The notes: generated from the sequence alone by a model not told the origin. 64,000 bases of DNA from Thunnus maccoyii (GCF_910596095.1 NC_056550.1:28235699-28299698); one strand, 5' to 3'. Positions 26,930-41,629 are shown, counted from the stretch's first letter. Numbers and translations: made by a program.

Positions 26930-29900
26930 CTTGTTCTTTGCTGTTGTTTCTTGCTGCACGATGAGCATGGTCTGACACCTGATGCCTGATTTGGATACTG
27001 AATAGGAGAAAAGGATGGATCACCACATGCTCATTTCATTCTGTGGTAGCAGACTCTTCACATTTCTTTTTCTTTCTGCTGTCCATCGATGAAACCCATG
27101 TGTCTGTTGTCATGGAAATGGACGACTGTCTCTATGGAAATAGGATTGTATGAGTCTCCATGCCACAGGTCCAGCTACTGGAGCAAACTGGGGGACGAGG
27201 TTTCCACTTTTGATGCCAAAAAATTTGAAACTTGGTCTTAACTGGACTGAAATGGGGAGATGCTGCTGCTGTTGATGAACTTTCGGTCTTTTTTTGGAAA
27301 AGGCTACACAGTGTACTGAGAAAATGGTGAATTTTTACATCACCCATCTGTTCCTGTTGGTGTTTATTGTGTGCACATGAACACGGAGATGGACACTCCC
27401 ACGCTTACTGCTGCTGATGCACGGCCATCATCAAGCGCCAAAATCCTGATGTTGCCGCTCCTCTACTTGCTGCTGCAGTGACTCAGACAGACATGCATAC
27501 AATGTAACAAATATATTTCCAATAATTAATTGATAATTAATTAATGTTTACTTGGGTTTAAAAGGAGCAGAAACCGGTTGCAGCAGCTGTTTGTAAGTTC
27601 AAACTTAGCCTCGATATAACGTCAGTGTTTACTGAGAGCAGATTTACACATCACTAAATTAAAACCGATCACAAACTAGTTACGTAGAAATGAGTTGTTA
27701 CTAAATATTTACAGCTACTAACTGTCAGGTAGAACTGTTGTGTAAAAGTTAACGTTATCTGAGCTGTTTAGATTGAAGAGTAAAAGTATGGTCAACATAT
27801 CTGACCTGACACTTTACATCTCACAGAAAAAACAAATACTACTACTCAAATTACTGAACCAATAACATTAGACTAAATGACCAATGGTGGTTAGCTTAGC
27901 ATAATGGGATATTTCCCTCTCACTGTAAACTGTATGAATACTACTAATTCTAACATATTTATCTAGATATGCAGATACAATTAAAACAAATAATTACACG
28001 TTAAGTCACAGCTACATTCACAAAGGATTGGCAGTTCTCTTTATTTTATCTTTTGGACCCTAAAACTCTTATTTTTGGGAGTTATGATACAGCTGTGATG
28101 CTGATAGTCACTTACTGTTTACACAGTTGGTTGCGTCTTATTGAATGGCACAACAAACACTTTACAAAAGTTTTTTTTATAGATTTTAATGGTACAACCT
28201 GATTTAGTAAATCACTCGTTTGAAGCTAGTTAGTAGTCACTAAGAACTTAAGAAAGACTTTACACACTTGGTGATGAATTTATGATAAGCTACTGCAACA
28301 GAGTCCAGTTCTTTAGGAAAATTCCAGGAAATTCCTATTTTCCCTCAATTACTATCAATTTATCTTTCTTCTCTTCTTTCCACAAAACTTCCAAAGACAT
28401 TGGAAACCCATTGGCATTACCAAAGCACTCCAAAACTAAAAAAAAAAAAACTGAACTAAGAGTATAAACATCACAAGACATTCATTTGAAATTGAAATAT
28501 CATAAATTCAGTGTAGACATCTATGTCGTTGTGGTCAGATGTGGCTCACTGTAAAACAGGCATTTGAATAAATCCAGAATAGCAAACAGTTCAGAGGAGC
28601 AAGATTTGAGATCTGTGGTGTAACCTAAGTCATCCAAATTAATAGAAGCTGTGGAGCTCACAGAGAATAGCATTAAACTACCCATCACTTCATGTCCATT
28701 AAGTGGAAAACAGTGCACCTCTTGTGGTCAGAGAGAATAATTAAGTGTATTTGAATCAGAGGGACTCAGTTACAGGCAGATAGCTGCACGTAGACATCCA
28801 GACAACCACATGCATGCTGTGAGCAGGGCCTGTAGCTATGACTAAGGGGTTTTAGGAGGAGGTCCATTTTCAACATTTCTACAATTATTATTGGCAGATT
28901 CCAGATTATTCCAGTATTACAGATAACTTTAACTTTGGTTACTTTAAGGCCAACAAAATAAAGTAAGGTTCCAGTATTTCTCTGCCAGCATTTTAAGCTC
29001 TTTACTTCATGCTGGAAAACAAACTTTACTGAAAATACAAGTTAACAAATAAATTAATAAACAAAATATGAAAAATCCAGATTTTTTTTGCCACACTAGC
29101 AACATGGCTCCAGATGGTGATGTTGGTTTTTCAGTGCGCGATGTTAGAATTTAACTTAAAGCACTGCCACTGTGCCTAAATACAGACTCACAGAGCTGCT
29201 AGTGTGACATGTTTTGGCATGTTCTGGACTCAAAACTACAGTACTTCCAAAATTCTGGCTACCATCCTCGCTATGAGGCTCTGTTTTGGCATTGGTTTGT
29301 TTGTGTTGAAGGAATATCCTGGGCCATAACATAATAGTTTTAGACATGATTTTGATATTATGCATCATTATTAGAAAAAATGAAAACCATATAAATCATT
29401 GTAAAAAAGACCAGGGGTGTTAGATGTAACGTTGGCTCTAATGTGACAACGTTTTGGTCGATGAGCTCAAACAGCAGCTTCATTTTTACCCAGAAAACCT
29501 TCAAAGAGCTCATTTCGTCCTTGTCAAGTCAGTGCCCTCTCAGCTTTCACAGTCTCGATGTCACACTGTGCCAAACACTGGAGGGTGTGCCAACCTGAAC
29601 AGACATAGCCCTCTGTTTTGGCCTGGTGGAGTTCAAATGTGTGTGCGTGCTAACAGACACTCTGTGGACAGATTTAAGGAAATAGGCTGGCGTTATGGAG
29701 CTGAATCAGCCCGTTATCTCCTATAACCTGTGCATGTTTACAGTATTTATTACAGAATGCTTTTACATAAGACTGTAGCCTCATTTAGCGGGACAGCTAA
29801 CTGAGTAGCACTTTGTAAATAAATAGTATGAGAAATTGTAATATGCCTGCCCAGTGAAGATATCGCCTTTTCTCTTTGGGTTGTCATGGAGACGTAACTG

Positions 29901-32835
29901 ACCCACAATCAACTTGGCGCCATGCAGCTTGATCTTTACAGCAACAACATTTCCTTAAAAAACCCACAGTTCCATGTGCAATTTCAGCAAGTGGTTTTGA
30001 CATCTAATAGGTATCTGCAAATTATCCTGAATTAAGACAGATTTTGACAAGTCAGAAATCATTTTGAGACATCTGTGCAGCAGCACAAACATTGCACTGT
30101 TTTAAAATTTACTAGACTAACAGACTTCACAATTCTTACTTATACTTTTAACTTAAAGATATCACTACTGTAGTTTTGACTAGCCATAACTCCAGTTTCA
30201 GATTTTGACAACTGAATTTTGACATATCTTAGTTTTAGATATCCATAATGATCCTTAGGAAATCTTTAAATGTGCTAAACTTCAACTGAAAATTATGATA
30301 TATGGAATGCACATTTCTTGATAGCACAAATGGAGATTGTAGATATTTTAATGTAATGTCTGTCAATCTTTTCATTCTTACATAGTGGCAGATTTACCTC
30401 TCAAAATTCCTTGTTATTTTTGAAACAAAGTTTGAACAGAAGTAGACAAAAGCAACATATCATTTTCAGGTAGAAAAAAAACATTGCAAACAAAGTGTTC
30501 AGGGCAGGTTGAAGACCTGACTTTTAATTTGCAGGCAGCATTTCTACATACATTCACCTCAAGTTTTAGAACTTTGACCATATTTAACATGGGACATCAG
30601 AAGATATAAATAACAGAAAACCCCTAAAAGCAGAATATGGGTCGCTATATTTAATGTGAATCTTGTCTATCTTTAAGATGTCAAATCTACTCACTATAAA
30701 AGCTCAGCCTAAAAGATCAAAGCAGTGGCGTATTTGAACTCTGCACCAATCAGATGACATCTCTGTGTGGAGGTGAGGTCAGGTCAGACTCAACAGTGGT
30801 GGGACGAGGGGGGTCCTAAAATGTCACTTTGGCCCCACTCACACCTTCACTCCACCCACTCCTGTACTGTATGTAGCATGCTTGTTTACTAATCACATTA
30901 TGCAAAAATGGTCCCAGCTCAATGTCAGTATGAATGCTAGCTTTCCTGATTTTTGCTATAGTCGCGTACTCTTATACGGTTTTGTATGGAAACTGCTTGC
31001 GCTACCTCTCAGAGTTGCCTACAGTGATTTATAAAATGCGCCTCATTTGTTTCACTATGATGATTTGAACTGACTGTTAAATCTCTTGTGCTATTGGTTG
31101 TATTTTGCGCTATTTCCACTGCTAACCTATTTAACATTATAGCTATGATATTAATGTGCGGGTTGTTATTCCCACAAATCTATCTATACAATCACACATA
31201 CTTTATTCAACTGACACAAGTTCTGTAAATAGGAAAACTCCTGTACTATGTATATCTGAAAAGAAAAGTCAAGTTCAAGTTTATATGTCACTCAACCACA
31301 CATGAATTCACACATACAGTACCAGCCAAACTTTCGACTGGTACTGCGTAGTTGAACTAAATGTCATCTCTACAGGGTCCAGTTTAAGTCAAACATATGG
31401 AAACTAAACTTATAGGGAAGCCAAATGTTTAGTTTTTAGGAGGCCCTAAAAGTTTAGTTTTGTTGAGAAATGAAAAGTTCTGAGGAAGGATTTTGCTTAT
31501 CAAATATACAATCTGTAATGATCTCTTCGAAATCATAGTATGTGTGTAGGCCGTTGTTGTTAGCATAGCTAACGCATAATGGTGGAAACTAGCGAGCCGT
31601 AATCCTGATGCCAAACTATCAGAAAAGAAATGTGTGAAAGTATTTTGGATTTGACTCCATTGATGGAAAACTCATGCATAAAAGTAAGGCTGTTAGCTGA
31701 CTTTGTGAAATGTTGCTGCCTTACAGTAATGTAATCATATCACTCAGTGAAGCAACAGAGGCACCGTGAATTTACAGAACGTCAAATCTTCTGCGTAATT
31801 TAGGATTAGGGCTACATTATATGGATTAAGGTCAAATTAATTTGAATGATTTACATGTTATATTGAATTTCATAAAAATTGGATGTTTAAAAAACACGCC
31901 CTCTATAACATCTAAGAGAAAGTGTGAAATATAACATTATATCAGCATGTAAAGTTTTCAAAATTCAGCAATGTTCATTATCCAACAATCTGAATTGGAT
32001 TTTACTGTAACTTTTCTCAAACTTGTAAAGTCACACTTATTTGTATAGTTTATATTAGTGTATAGTGCCTCAAAGGGATTTACAGAATATCAGCAACATA
32101 ATGAAAATGTTTGGCGTCTGGCAGGTGTATTGAAGAAAAAAACAACAAATTTGTGTGCAAGAATGAATAAATTGTGCACACAAATTAATAATTTATATGG
32201 GTCACTTGGATTTAACGCAGTTTTGTTTGGATTTTGGATGGATATGCATGGAAATACTTCACATTTTGCTCATTCAACATCAATTAAATATGTAAAATGT
32301 CAATATGGCGAATGATATGTTCTGTTTATTTGAAAGATTAATTCAAGAGCATGATTTATTCATTTATTCCTCCCAGGCTCTGTAAAAATTGGACAATCTG
32401 AAGAGAAATCAATCGATGATATGGTGCAATAGATGGGTTGTAATAATAGAAAAATAAGATCGTCGCACTTAATAGATATAAATATAATGAAAGATTAAGA
32501 TTAGTCCAGTATCAGTCCAATAACGTATAACATATTGTGAAAAATGTACACATATGGTAAACACATTTCAGGCCACCCTATAGCTTTGGTTCACAAAGCT
32601 CAAAATCTTCTGTAGGACTTTTTATTTCGAAAACGCAGTCCACTGTGCATGCTGTATAGATGCTGTATTTAAAGAAGACTCGTTCATTTTGATGTTAACA
32701 ACACTTTAAATGGCACCTAACAGAAGAAATCAGGTTTTTTGTTGTTCTGTCTTGTCAGTTTTTCTTTTGTTTGCTCTTTTTCATCACTTTAAGTTCTTTT
32801 ATAAATGCTCTTTTGACACCTGATTACCTGATCTT
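26930..32835. other. Long non-coding stretch, no gene recognised
   Basis: Beyond the probable PRRT2-like 3' UTR I see only AT-rich unique-looking sequence and a LINE-tail-like block near 32035-32110. Short open frames (for example 29454-29726) lack domains or splice context. Long 3' UTR or regulatory sequence is possible but cannot be shown from one sequence. Confidence 0.3.
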
Positions 32836-32848
32836 TTTTTAAATAGCA

Positions 32849-32850
<2 letters not shown>

Positions 32851-32903
<53 letters not shown>

Positions 32904-32943
32904 TGTGCGTGTGTGTGTGGGGAGGGGGGGGGGGGGGGGGGGG
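32851..32943. repeat. (GT)n microsatellite running into a 20-base G tract
   Basis: GT repeat 32851-32919 with minor breaks, then GGGGA and an uninterrupted G20 at 32924-32943. Confidence 0.9.
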
Positions 32944-33189
32944 ACTGTAAGCATGTGTAGACCATCAGCTGACTTCATTATGTCCTCGTGTTATTGATTG
33001 CTATCTTCTCACACTCTTTTTGTGCCTGTGCATGCCTTAAGTTGACTGCTTTATGAAGCATACAGAATGAGTATGGGTGTACACAAAAAAATTATCAAAG
33101 ACACTGTCAATCTTGACTACTGATGTTGAATATTTGATCATGTTTGAAGGGAATAAATCCCAGTTAAATACTACCTCCTCTGGGTCTGC

Positions 33190-33480
33190 AGGCTCATGAA
33201 TCCATACCACATGCTCTGTTGTACTGTACCATACATTCAAAGGTATTTTACTACATGTTTTCTTGTACTGTACCATATATTCATGTTCTGAGATACTTTA
33301 TTACATGTTCTGTGGTACTTTACCACATGTTCTGAGTGCTGAGATATTTTAGCACATGTTCTGTGGTAAACGTCAAGAAATAGCAAACAAGTCTCTGAGT
33401 ATCACAGGAATTTAACTACAAAACCTGTGGTAAAGTACCACAGACTCTATGGCACAATCCTGAGGTAAATATCTCAAAAC
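33190..33480. repeat. Imperfect tandem repeats of a TACCACATGTTCTG-like unit
   Basis: Variants of ACATGTTCTGTGGTACTTTA recur six or more times with spacers, some inverted (CTGTGGTAAAGTACCACAG). A decayed minisatellite; no gene. Confidence 0.4.
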
Positions 33481-33499
33481 ACCACAGAAGTCTCTGACT

Positions 33500-36150
33500 A
33501 ACACTGATAAAAAAAATACATACAAAGAAACTTTAAAGATTAATGTGGAGTGGAGAGAAATGGTGTCATCAGCTGAAAATCCTCAAAGAAAACAACTAAA
33601 AAAAAAAAGTCAGAAAACTTGATTATTATGAATGCACAACATAACCCACTGTTTTTAAGCAACAGCTCATTTCAGGATATTCACTGTCTTGTTTATGTTG
33701 AAATGAGAACATGGATATCAATCTGGAGCTAAACCATAGAGGTGATTATTTTATCTTAGCTTAGACTAGCGGGGGAAACAACTAGCCTGGCGTTAACTAC
33801 TCAGAAAACAAAAAATATTGGGTTTTCCTCTGTTTTTTTTACATTTTTGTTTGTGTGGAGACTAAATAAGATGTACTGGGTTAATTAGTGATCTTTATAG
33901 TTGTAGGTAGATGTGTATTCTTTTTACTTTGTTTCCCCTGTTTCCCAAGTCTGTATGCTATGCTAGGCTAACCACATCCTGACTGCAGCTCTGTCCTAAA
34001 CACACAGACACACACAGATTGATATTCATCTGAACATCTCACTCTGAAAGAAAGAAGAGTATTTCCCAAAATGTCAAGCTATTCCTAAACAGTTAGTGTG
34101 ATGAATGGCAGAAAAGACATGATGACAATCTGCAAATTAAAAAGCATAAAAATTAACACAAAATGTTTTCAATGCAAAAATTGTACCAATTGCACAAAGT
34201 ATTTAATATTTATTTGTATTTCATTGTGAATACATCAAGACATATACAACAAGATGAGAAGAGTGTGTGTCATATTCTCATTAGCAGTTCTACAAATCTA
34301 ACAAAGGATTTGAAAACACAGTAAATGTATTTAAAATAAAACTTAATGATCAGTATTCAGTTTTCAGTTTCCCTCAGCCAGCAGGAAATACTTCTATTTT
34401 ATTAAACTGTATCCTGCTCTGTGTCTGTGCACATGCTTTTATCTTGCAGGGTGTGTGCGTGTTTTTTTTTGTGACATGAACAAATCTTGCTAAACGAGAG
34501 AAGGAGCAACAGACATAACAAGGGAGTGGGCTTCATTTCCTATACACAATGTTTCTAGGACAAGTGCGAGTTGTCATGGCAACCATCGGCAAGGGAGTGA
34601 GAGGCAGCCGGGGATGCTGGGATGGGGCAGAGAGTGAGAAAGAGAGAAAGAGAGGTCTGATTCCTCACTGTTAATAAAAGAACTCTCTGTGCCTCATTTG
34701 AATTTTAGATTCTTATAAATTATTAAGAGACTCCACCACTGTGGCTACAAGAGAGAAGCTGCAGTGAGGATGGATAGAGAGCTGTGGACAGCAGAATGAA
34801 AAAGTGTTTCTATCGTGTGTGTGGGTGTGAAATGCTGAGACATAATTGAGATGAATGGAGGCCTTTATGGGTGTTTCTGGCGGAAAACTGAGGAAACAGA
34901 AGGTGGCAAAGCAACGAGACACAGAGAGAAGAAACAGAGTAGATGGAGGTTTGGGGGGGAGGCAGTGTGTCATAATGCAGCAGGGGAGGAGGAGGAGGAA
35001 GAGGAGGAGGCTGCATACATGAGGTGAAGCCAATAATAACAAAAGCAGCTAAATGAATGTTGACACTCAGGTGGAAGGAATGGATGTCATTGTCAAACTG
35101 GATGGAGATATTTATAAGATTTATAAGAGAGAATAAAAAATTGGAAAGAAAGGGAATATTTAATGGATTAATCTGATGTTATTCTATATTTTTCTTCTTG
35201 TAAACAAAACTCATGTGTAGACAAACCAACAATGGGCCTCATGCAAATAGCACGCATACGTGCCTCTTACACTGTAAAATGTAACTTGTTGTTTCAATTT
35301 AAAGGGCTTGTATGATGGAAAACAAGTATTTTTGGGATAGATTAGGGTGATGGTGCGTTCAAATCAGATGCGCAGGAAGCTTTAGTAACTTCTGTAGTCG
35401 CAGTTTGCATCGCGGCCAGATGGCAAGCAAAGCAGCACACTGGATGCTTGCTGGTGACTGGTTGTTCAGCAGCTAAAAAGTCTTAACAGCCTTCAGGAGG
35501 ATGGAAATTTACGCCAGGAACGGCTGAAATTCATTTTTTGAGACAATCTTCCCTCCTCTATCGGTGAGTGATTTTTCAGCTGACTGTCTGCTTAACGAGA
35601 CTCAGCACGCCGCAGGATTTTCTACTGTTTCATCTTCAATCTTTGAATGAAGTTTTAAAACATGGTTTCTTTCTGTTACTCAGCAAAGGAATATAATATA
35701 TCTGTGCTAAAGCTAAGCTAGCGACCTCTGGCTACATTTACTTTGTGAGGAAACTTCGACATAATCTTACCGTTCTGAAACATCCTGTTGAAGTCTCAAC
35801 TGTGCAGCAGCAGGTTCTTCCCTTCATTCAGGATCAGACTCCACTTCATAGATACTATATACTGTGTTATGTCTCCAGCTGCAGACATTACTCCAGGTAA
35901 ACATGCTGCTGCATTATTCATTAGGTCCTGTTCTGATTGGCTGGAGGCGTGGTCCCCACCTTCACTCCCAGCCAGTCGGCGTAGGTACTCATCAATATTG
36001 TCAATTTTATGTAAATAGCTTCGGAAACAGCCTACTAGAGGACAGAGAGGAATCTCGGCTGTAAAATGGATTTAGAAAAACTAAACAACTTTTGGAGAAT
36101 AAATTGTCATAGATATGTTTAAAATAGACATGATATGTTTAAAATAGACT
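33500..36150. other. Non-coding stretch, no gene recognised
   Basis: Contains a purine-rich GGA/GAA tract near 34983-35012 and a fragment matching the 21950/23835 repeat near 35160. Low-complexity open frames only. Confidence 0.3.
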
Positions 36151-36152
36151 CA

Positions 36153-36153
<1 letters not shown>

Positions 36154-36224
<71 letters not shown>
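36154..36224. repeat. (AT)n microsatellite
   Basis: About 35 uninterrupted AT units. Confidence 0.9.
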
Positions 36225-36227
<3 letters not shown>

Positions 36228-37246
36228 TAATAATACCATAATAGCCATAATACTAATAATATTCTAACAGTATTCTAACACCACCAAACATTATCTTGAT
36301 TAAATATTGCATGCTTTATAAACCCCTTGTCTTCATTTGGTGGCTACTAATTAATTACTAATTACTTGAACTAGTCAAGTAGCTGTTTGGAATTGTAAAT
36401 CTACAGTACTTCAGATTAAATTTAATTTTCATTCAAACCGAGAATTTACAGATGTAGTTTCTGCTATTGCTCTGTGGCAGCAGCACAAAGATATTGTACA
36501 ATGCTTCCCTCAGTGATTTTATTTATAATAAGAGTGTACGGGGGTCAGGACTGAATTCAATACTAACCTTCATCATGGTTTGAATTGTTTTTATTGTTAT
36601 GAAAAGAAACTACCATGACTTATTTTAACATATGACCACCTCTCATATTAGTCATGGAGCATTTTCCTTCAGAAAACGTTTTTTAGCATCTAACTTCATG
36701 TCAAAGCGTTCCCTCCTTATTTCTGTCACAGCACAGCGCTGCTGTGATGGATTCATATTTTCTAATTGTTTCAGCTCCTCTAATATGACTACTGACACTG
36801 ATAAATGTGCCTGCTGATTTCTGATTGCAGGTACCTCTAATTCTTCTTTTCACTCTTTGGGGAACATATATTAGTTGATTGTTGCCCAATCACCTGTCAC
36901 TGTAACAGTAGGATCTTATTCAGACAACAGAGGAAGAAATTATTATAGAACAGGTCTACAGTATTTTAAAGGAGGATGTCATAATCATAGAGAAGAGATG
37001 CTCTACAATGCTATATTTAAGGAGGAATAGTCATTCAAATTTGTGTCAGTGGTGTAATACTCCGGAAGATGTTAAACACATTATAATGTACTGTAGTAAA
37101 TATAATTCAGAGAGGGAACCACAAAATATAATGCATGAGGCAAGCCAGGAATGGTGATTAGAATAATTATTCAGTACAAATGAAGGATTCAGGGAAATCA
37201 GAATGGATTCACTTTAGGGTTATATCTTGCAGGCAGGATCAGGAAA

Positions 37247-37284
37247 AATGAGTCTATTTGCTCAGATGAGCAAATAGACTCATT
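37247..37284. repeat. Perfect short hairpin, 17-bp stem, 4-nt loop
   Basis: AATGAGTCTATTTGCTC (37247-37263), AGAT loop, then the exact reverse complement 37268-37284. Confidence 0.9.
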
Positions 37285-37319
37285 GAGATGATTAATAGGA
37301 GAGGAAAGAAGAAAAAACA

Positions 37320-37910
37320 AAGTTACTGATACACAAATCTGTTTCAGGTTTTGGACTTTTTCTAGAATCTTTGATTTTTGCTGAAATATTGGATCATTTG
37401 AACATTTATTGAAATGAAAGCATGTGAGAAGTTTAGAGGGAAAATCACTATTTGGTGGAGCTGTTAACAATTCATAGACATCTGAAACGTGACCCCAACT
37501 ACACACTGCTTTTTGTAAGACGTCAAAAGCCAAAAAGGTTGGAAACCACTGGTTTCATCTTTAACAATCTGTTGTGTTTTAAAAGCTTGTTATATTATTC
37601 ATTGTGTCAAATCTTCATCTAAATGTAGTGGAGTAGAAAGTACAATATTTCCCTCTGAAATGTAGAAGAGTGGAAGTATAAAGTAGCATCAAATGGAAAT
37701 ACTCAGGTAAAGTACAAGTACTTCAAAAAAGTACTTCAGTACATAACAAGACATTTTTGCTAAAAATAAATGACTTAAATGATAATAAATTAGTTCTCAG
37801 AATAGTTGCCAATTAATTGTATGTCAGTGGACTAATTGATTAATTGTTTAAGTTCCATTTTTAGATTGATCTTTACTTATTCACAAGACTGAACTTCAAG
37901 GGAATTCATT
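37320..37910 (+). repeat. AAGTA-type repeat, LINE-free copy; left arm of an inverted pair
   Basis: Matches 24930-25110 joined directly to 25920-26150, without the LINE. Its right part (37604-37910) is inverted relative to 38805-38960 and 39285-39425, so this segment is the left arm of a broken palindrome about 1.8 kb across. Confidence 0.6.
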
Positions 37911-38494
37911 CCTGTTTTTAGACTGATTATATTTGTCCACTTCAGTTTTGTTGCATATCAAAATTTAATAACTGTAGTTTCTTTGGTATTGACAGAGCTT
38001 GAGATCATCTGATTACCAGGAAATGTTAAATTCCACATAAACATGGAGGTCAAAACCTCACCAGGCGTCTGTGAGGGATGGAGGAGACAGATTATAGAAG
38101 ATAAAGAGAAAAATACATTAGAGGAGACAGTTGGAGAGAATTACAGTCAACCTTGGAGGGATTTCATTAGCCTCCACTGACTGAATTATCTAATCGATGA
38201 ATTGAATAAAAGAGGAGCCACCTCTTCTGCCTGATCTGCATCTGCCTGGCTGCTGTCCCAGTCCATCCTGATGTCCTCTGTGATAACTGTCCAGTCCTAA
38301 TGACAATGTCGCACCAACATGGCATGTAGCTAGTTCATTTTCAGAGTATTTTTTTTATTTTATAGACTTCACGTGTACATCTGATCAAAAGTTAACTTCA
38401 ATCTTTATATGAAGAACCACACCTATGCTTTTAAATGTTTAAAAGGATATAGGCTTATTCTCTTTCTTGCTGTGAGTTAGATGTTCAGTTTGAT

Positions 38495-38619
<125 letters not shown>

Positions 38620-38804
38620 TGACACTCGAGTAAACAGCTTCATGTTTACCAGACAGACACATGTGTGAGGTCATCTGAGCTGGACAATGAAGTCAGCAGA
38701 TGCCAACAGGAAGTGATTTAAATGGAGTTTGTGTGTGTGTGCAACACGTTCAAGTGGACAAATATAATTAGTCTAAAAACAGGAAGGAATTCTCTTGAAG
38801 TACA

Positions 38805-39430
38805 GTCTTGTGAATAAGTAAAGATCAATCTAAAAATGGAACTTAAACAATTGATCAATTAGTCATCTGACATACAATTAATTGGCAACCATTTTGAGAA
38901 CTAATTCATTATGATTTAAGTCATTTATTTTGAGCAAAAATGTCTTGATATGTCCAACCAACAGTCCAAAACATTTTGTTTTTTATAAAAGTTTATTATC
39001 ACATAGGACAAATTAATCCAGAAAATATTGGCTTGCATGTTTGCTTTAATTTCTGCTTTAAATATCTGGTGATTCATGTTGTCTAAATGTCATCTGTGGT
39101 CAAACTTCTACTTAAAACGTCTATATTTTAAGTTTACTTTTTGTTTGGTTCCTTTTGACAACAAATTCCATGTTTATTCTAAGGTTGTCAGAGTATTCCT
39201 GTGTCACTGTCTAACACTATCAGCTTATTCCAGCTCTTTACTAAATCTACATGATGTGTACATTTATTCAAGTACTGTACTGAAGAACTTTTTTGAAGTA
39301 CATGAGTATTTCCATTTGATGCTACTTTATACTTCCACTCTACTACATTTCAGAGGGAAATATTGTACTTTCTACTTCACTGCATTTATTTGACAGCTTT
39401 AGTTACTTTTCAGATGAAGATTTGACACAC
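38805..39430 (-). repeat. Right arm of the inverted repeat pair
   Basis: 38805-38960 pairs with 37735-37910 and 39285-39425 pairs with 37604-37735. About 320 bp between them (38961-39284) have no partner and are probably a later insertion. Confidence 0.55.
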
Positions 39431-39444
39431 TACTTTATAAAGAA

Positions 39445-40235
39445 CCATTCAAAAGTTTGGAAACACTTCATTCAAGGGTTTTTCTTTATTTCTAAAATTT
39501 TATACATTGTAGAACAACACTGAATATATCAAAACTATGAAATAACACATTTATGTAGTGAACAAAAAAGTGTTAAACAAACCAAAATATGTTTTAAATT
39601 TTAGATTCCTCAAAGTTGCCACTGTTTGCCTTTATGGCAGCTTTGCACACTGTTGGCAATATCTGAACCAGCTTCATTAAATAGTCACCTGGATGGTTTA
39701 CCAACTGTGTTCCCACATATGCTGAGCACTTGTTTGCTGCTTGACTTCCTTCACTCCGCAAAAATCTTACATTTGGACTCATCAGACAAAAGTACAGATT
39801 TCCACTGGTCTAATATCCATTCCTGATGTTTCTCTTCTTATTACTGGTCTCCCTCAGTCATGGTTTCTCTGCAGCAGTTTAATTATGAAGGCCTGATTTA
39901 CACACTCTCCTCCGAACAGCTGATGTTGATGTTGGCTGCTATTTGAACTCAGGGAAGCATTGATTGGGCTTTAATCTGAGGTGCCGTTAACTTGTGATTT
40001 CTGAGGCTGGTAACTAATGAACTTCTCCTCTGCAGCAAAGGGAACTCTTGGTCTTCCTTTCCTGGGTGGTCCTCATGAGAGCCAGTGTCAACATAGTGCT
40101 TGATGGTTTTTGCGAGGGCACCTGAAGAAACAAAACCAACACTAGCTCGGCGTGACACAACTGATGCTCTCAAATGTGTTAAGAAGGCCCATGTCTGCTG
40201 ATGACACATCCAAAGGGATGGAAAACTCAAACTGC
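39445..40235 (-). pseudogene. Decayed Tc1/mariner-like transposon with transposase N-terminal remnant
   Basis: The left end CCATTCAAAAGTTTGGAAAC resembles the terminal sequence of a common Tc1-like fish element. On the minus strand 40230-39949 reads through the transposase DNA-binding region: TIKHYVDTGSHEDHPGK is followed by RRSSLVTSLRNHKLTAPQIK, matching the TIKRY..TGSHEDRP / TSLRNRKLTAPQI pattern of Tc1 transposases. The catalytic DDE part is internally deleted and frameshifted, so the copy is inactive. Confidence 0.7.
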
Positions 40236-41580
40236 TTCAGCAGAGAATCTGAAGCAGCGTTCTTGTAACTTCTGGGGAATTCTCCATTGTTTCTGATCTG
40301 GAATCTGTATGTTATTCAGGAGTGGAGTTACATCACCTTTGCAAGCATCTCCTCCTGATCCTGCTGACTCTCTGATTGGTCAGAATTGTTTTTCTGGTAC
40401 CAGGAGAAATAACTACAACATAAGAGCTTTGTTTTAAACAACATTGTTGCTGTTCCTTGTACAATATCATATTGGAATTATTATAGGAAAGATATAAACT
40501 GGAGAAAAGTGTGGACTCCACAGCAAAGGTTTGTCATATCTAATGAGATGAAATACATTTCTTTTAAGTTGATTCATAAGTTTCAACCTGTAAAGTTTTT
40601 CCTTTAGGAGTTAAAAAACAATATTGAAAATATGTGTTCTTTCTGTGAATTACTTTTCCCTTTTCTTCAAAGATATTATTTTTAGTTTCTATTGACATGA
40701 CAAAGACAATGACTCTTAATTTCTTATGAATTATATTTTATTATTGCAAAATTTTACATTCACAAATATAAGTTTACCAAAAGAAACAACAAAATCTTAA
40801 TTTTCCTCTTTTTTTCTCTTTTTTTCTGACATTTCATAGACAAAATGATTAATAGAGAGATCTCTAACTAAATTTACTCTCTCCTCTCCCCATATTTTTT
40901 TAAAATGTCTTTTTTCATGTATTTATTTCTCCTTGCTGTGCGTGTTAAGTCTGTATGGTTTTCTTGTACAATCACTTGGTGGCACTATTTCCTTGTTTGT
41001 ACATTGCACTCAATTTCATCAATAAAGTTAAGGAATAAAGAAAACACAATCTAAAGTTAGTACATTTCCTGGAAAGAACCAAGTACTTTAGCACTAATTT
41101 ATAGGTCAAATAAAGACAGTGTTCGGTTAGTACACTTACAATTAATAAATTCCAATTGATAAACTAGCATAAGCTAAAGTCTTTTGGTCAGTTCACAGCA
41201 GGTCAGCTAAACATGTAAACATTTTTTTTGGTCCACAGAAAAACATACAATTCAACATATATGAGAGTAAAGTTTCCAATAATAAATGACTGATGAATAA
41301 ATATTAACTCAGGTGGAAATGGAAATCTATAAGTAGACCAAATTACACAGACTATCCTTTCCTGGAATATTTGAAGAAATGAATAAGAGAATGTGAGAAT
41401 AATAATAACCAAAAAATCAGATGGCATGTCCTGGTGGTCCAGTGGTTAGTCAAAAAAATCTAACAGTTCCACAGATATCTAAAACAAAGAACACAGATTC
41501 AATAAAATATGGCTCATTTAAACACAAAGAGAGAAAAACATAACTACAATAAAAAAATAAATGTTATACATGAAATGAAG
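40236..41580. other. Non-coding AT-rich stretch
   Basis: No gene or element recognised; AATAAAG motif near 41025 without an associated gene. Confidence 0.3.
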
Positions 41581-41629
41581 CTTGGCACAGGATAAAAATG
41601 CTGCAAGTTAATTTATTTCCACAGATTTA

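Noticed and set aside
29454..29726. Isolated 90-codon plus-strand frame
   Set aside because: No domain, no splice context, no supporting neighbour; treated as chance in a long non-coding stretch.
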